Assembly: GCF_000520995.1 (NCBI RefSeq)
Contig: NZ_JACA01000001.1
Span: 1-64,000, forward strand
Direction: 5' to 3'
Length of the DNA: 64,000 bases
From: Aquimarina macrocephali JAMB N27
Lineage (GTDB): Bacteria; Bacteroidota; Bacteroidia; Flavobacteriales; Flavobacteriaceae
Both the position numbers and the translations under genes were made by a program. The notes under the pieces are model-generated. The model was not told where the DNA came from. It made no database searches and saw only the letters and a list, made by a program, of their open reading frames with translations. Shown one piece after another: positions 62,979-64,000 of the stretch. Positions within the stretch are counted from its first letter, which is position 1. Every line of letters begins with the position of its first letter.

Positions 62979-64000
62979 ATGAAATACCACTTTTTATTGC
63001 TTATTTTTCTTTTTTCTCTAACTGCAAATGCTCAAGAAAAAAAGAAAGACATACATTACCTTGACCTCTCATTAGACGGTTTTCTAACCGAAATGGAAGG
63101 GCTGTTTGACGTGAAATTTTCTTATAATACTTCGTCATTCACAGATATAGTGATCACGATAGATCAAAATGCTATATCATTAAACGAAATTATAGCTATT
63201 GTATCCAGTCAATATCCTATACATTTTACACAAGTCGATGAGCGGTACTATGTTGTCAAACTTATTAAAACAACCTCTTTTTGTGGATATCTAACAGATG
63301 AAACCCATACTCCTATTGAGGGAGCTACTATACTTAACGAAGTCAAAAAAACAGGGACCTCATCTGATGAAAAAGGCTTTTTCTCTTTAAAAGACAACAA
63401 CTTATCAGATACTTTGACGATTTCATACCTTGGATATAAAACTATTTCTATTCCTCTTAAAAAAGTAGTTGATAAAAAATGTGATACGTATATTCTATCT
63501 CCCGAAGATTTTGTGCTAAATGAAGTAATTATAAAGGAATATTTAACCTCGGGGATCGTAAAAACCAGAGATGGTTCGGTTAAAATTCAACCTAATAATT
63601 TAAACATAATTTCGGGATTATCTGAGCCCGATATTCTGCAAAATATTCAACTGCTTCCTGGGATAGAAAGTCCGCTCGAAACCGCTTCTGGGATTTATAT
63701 AAGAGGCGGTACTCCTGATCAAAACCTAATTCTATGGGACGGTATTAAAATGTACAATTCTGATCACTTTTTTGGGCTTATTTCTGCTTTTAATCCCTAT
63801 ATCACCAAAGATATTACAATATATAAGAGTGGAACTCAACCCATTTATGGAGATCGCGTTTCGGGAGTTATTGATATCAAAACAGATCAAACTGTACCCG
63901 ATAAAACACAAGGAGGTATAGGAATCAATATGACTCATGCCGATGGATATCTGAAACTTCCTATTTCTAAAAAAATAGCTGTTTTAGTATCAGCCAGAAG
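62979..64000 (+). CDS. TonB-dependent receptor with STN domain (3' end beyond window)
   Basis: The frame starts directly after the anti-sigma stop and is open to the window edge (340 codons). After a signal peptide (MKYHFLLLIFLFSLTANAQ) come an STN domain (DGFLTEMEGLFDVKFSYN; IIAIVSSQYPIHFTQ), a carboxypeptidase-like domain (CGYLTDETHTPIEGATIL) and a plug (LLPGIESPLETASGIYIRGG; DQNLILWDGIKMYN). The short, non-SusC plug suggests an iron- or small-ligand transducer. It completes the sigma/anti-sigma/receptor set. Confidence 0.92.
   Translation, partial: MKYHFLLLIFLFSLTANAQEKKKDIHYLDLSLDGFLTEMEGLFDVKFSYNTSSFTDIVITIDQNAISLNEIIAIVSSQYPIHFTQVDERYYVVKLIKTTSFCGYLTDETHTPIEGATILNEVKKTGTSSDEKGFFSLKDNNLSDTLTISYLGYKTISIPLKKVVDKKCDTYILSPEDFVLNEVIIKEYLTSGIVKTRDGSVKIQPNNLNIISGLSEPDILQNIQLLPGIESPLETASGIYIRGGTPDQNLILWDGIKMYNSDHFFGLISAFNPYITKDITIYKSGTQPIYGDRVSGVIDIKTDQTVPDKTQGGIGINMTHADGYLKLPISKKIAVLVSAR

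Noticed and set aside
1..64000. CRISPR array
   Set aside because: No run of short regularly spaced direct repeats was seen; the only tandem arrays are coding PKD modules and the two 9-nt arm repeats.

Overview
The window looks like chromosome of a marine Flavobacteriaceae bacterium (Bacteroidota). It is AT-rich. Secreted proteins begin MKK-hydrophobic and end their signal peptides in Q or at lipoprotein cysteines. Several promoters fit the Bacteroidota form TTTG-N19-TAnnTTTG, and TPR-LuxR, DUF6443 RHS, DUF6607, DUF6438, FecI/FecR and STN-TonB receptor families are present. The genus cannot be fixed from the sequence alone.

Layout. (1) 1-7.0 kb: two leftward RHS/YD-repeat surface proteins, one running off the left edge, the other ending in tandem PKD-like modules. 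(2) 7.0-12.2 kb: small accessory genes: an HTH protein, tiny membrane or cytosolic proteins, a divergent HTH pair around a 9-bp inverted operator, a 53-aa lipoprotein overlapping a membrane gene, and two paralogous DNA-binding-like ORFs. (3) 12.2-13.64 kb: a tyrosine recombinase followed by a 193-bp repeat ending in the 3' half of a tRNA-Leu(UAG). (4) 13.64-18.6 kb: oxidoreductase, DinB-like protein, AbiE-type toxin-antitoxin pair, a decayed endonuclease-like cluster cut by an IS4-like fragment, and a second tRNA-Leu 3' relic. (5) 18.6-26.8 kb: an alpha/beta-hydrolase/cyclase-like/AraC fusion, a TPR-LuxR regulator, a four-gene envelope module, a cytoplasmic-type amidase and a polytopic membrane protein. 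(6) 27.4-50.03 kb: a complete extracellular contractile injection system (eCIS; Afp/PVC/AlgoCIS kin), transcribed leftward. It encodes cap, unknown 258-aa subunit, sheath, three tube-family proteins, DUF5908, LysM, VgrG-like spike, gp25, PAAR-like tip, Afp11, fibre, Afp12, tape measure and AAA+ ATPase, then two DUF4157-headed effectors: one with a kinase-like and one with a HopA1-like C-terminus. (7) 50.35-51.36 kb: second copy of the 193-bp repeat, an IS3-type remnant, a small secreted protein and a fourth, decayed tRNA 3' relic. (8) 51.8-64 kb: core-like iron uptake (DUF6607, TonB receptor, ankyrin protein, DUF2271, PepSY-flavoreductase), two lipoproteins, and an ECF sigma/anti-sigma/TonB receptor signalling set that runs off the right edge.

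How it fits together. The eCIS and its effectors lie inside a tandem array of tRNA-Leu attachment sites. Near-identical 193-bp repeats (about 94 percent by eye) bound roughly 37 kb, and two more tRNA relics mark further integrations. The sequence therefore suggests that a complete contractile weapon, with exchangeable effectors, was brought in on an integrase-driven island and stacked with other elements beside a tRNA-Leu that should lie left of this window. Assignments rest on reading motifs and order; no database search was possible.
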